Source of the DNA: Microvirga tunisiensis
GTDB taxonomy: Bacteria > Pseudomonadota > Alphaproteobacteria > Rhizobiales > Beijerinckiaceae
Assembly (NCBI RefSeq): GCF_009296175.1
Contig: NZ_VOSK01000026.1
Location: forward strand, 1-48,017
Length of the DNA: 48,017 bases
Reading direction: 5' to 3'
Shown: piece by piece, positions 47,764-48,017 of the stretch
How positions within the stretch are numbered: the stretch's first letter is position 1
Layout of the letters: the number at the start of each line of letters is the position of its first letter
The notes under the pieces: generated by a model
What the model was told of the DNA's origin: nothing
Databases searched by the model: none
Seen by the model: only the letters and a program-made list of their open reading frames with translations
Position numbers and translations under genes: made by a program

Positions 47764-48017
47764 CTAGTGTTGTGACTCTAACGCTTGTTTCGCACGGGCG
47801 ACCTTTTCCAGGATAGCTGAGGCCGAGGCGGTCCAGACAAAGGGTCTCGGGTCGGCATTGTGGTGCTCCAGGTAGTCCATGATAGCACTCTCCAGATCGG
47901 GCACGCTCGTGAAGGCGCCCCGCCGAATGCGCTCCTGGGTGATCAGGGCAAAGAAGCGCTCAACCTGGTTGAGCCATGAGGCCGAGGTCGGCGTGAAGTG
48001 CAGGTGGAAGCGCGGAT
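47764..48017 (-). CDS. IS630-family transposase, 3' end only
   Basis: The minus-strand frame is open from the window edge to a TAG at 47766-47764 (84 codons seen). It reads RFHLHFTPTSASWLNQVERF, FALITQERIRRGAFTSVPDL, then a helical end (LEKVARAKQALESQH). SWLNQVERFF carries the catalytic Glu of the IS630/Tc1-mariner DDE domain. The N-terminus lies outside the window. The element's end should fall between the stop and the PRC-barrel gene (47647-47763). Confidence 0.85.
   Translation of the reverse strand, partial: PRFHLHFTPTSASWLNQVERFFALITQERIRRGAFTSVPDLESAIMDYLEHHNADPRPFVWTASASAILEKVARAKQALESQH

Noticed and set aside
1-48017. tRNA or rRNA genes
   Set aside because: No cloverleaf-like or rRNA-like sequence was recognised by eye on either strand; a dedicated scan was not possible.

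Overview
The window looks like an accessory region (large plasmid or genomic island) of a Hyphomicrobiales alphaproteobacterium, most likely of the Methylobacteriaceae/Microvirga type. The reasons are the GC-rich codon use, an alphaproteobacterial LexA box (GTTC-N7-GTTC) in front of recA, relics of an HWE-type histidine kinase and of a FIST protein, and many small conserved proteins typical of that group. The genus is an inference from recall and was not tested by a search.

Layout. 1-15 kb: mostly small stress or unknown genes (two PRC-barrel or cold-shock types, coiled-coil proteins, an XRE-like protein, a receiver without its phosphoacceptor), an alpha/beta hydrolase and an SOS-controlled recA. 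These are mixed with clearly decaying genes: a truncated FIST gene, an HWE histidine kinase relic, two copies of a spermidine-synthase-like remnant, a transglutaminase with a stop codon and no catalytic His, and several frameshifted small genes. A ~580-bp segment (spermidine-synthase remnant plus a 64-aa acidic protein gene) occurs twice, on either side of the hydrolase and recA. 15.2-16.0 kb: an IS6-type element with an amber stop in its transposase.

16-34.5 kb: a coherent catabolic island. One arm (plus strand) is IclR regulator, GNAT acetyltransferase, EamA exporter and cupin, divergent from an ArgE/DapE-type deacylase. The other arm (minus strand) is a peptide-type ABC transporter (SBP, two permeases, fused double ATPase) followed by a ThDP-dependent enzyme, an acetylpolyamine-deacetylase-like enzyme, an aldehyde dehydrogenase, a GntR/FCD regulator and an N-carbamoyl-amino-acid-hydrolase-like enzyme. 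Next comes a small operon of an APH-fold kinase and a class III aminotransferase-fold enzyme. Kinase plus aminotransferase-fold lyase plus aldehyde dehydrogenase is the logic of hydroxylysine or phosphoethanolamine breakdown. The palindrome TGATGCATCA lies upstream of both the kinase operon and the transporter operon and is a good candidate operator.

34.5-38.0 kb: an IS4/Tn5-type element whose transposase is split, within its Y-R-E-K catalytic signature, by a second element carrying a large serine recombinase. 38-41.3 kb: a DUF2270 membrane protein, a frameshifted small exported protein gene and an SLC13-type transporter. 41.5-46.2 kb: two inverted IS5-type copies, both with the same TGA in the transposase and sharing a 754-bp arm that reads as identical, flank one unrecognised 819-aa gene. 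This is the part of the window most likely to be undescribed. 46.2-48.0 kb: an unassigned stretch, a PRC-barrel gene and the 3' end of an IS630-type transposase running off the window.
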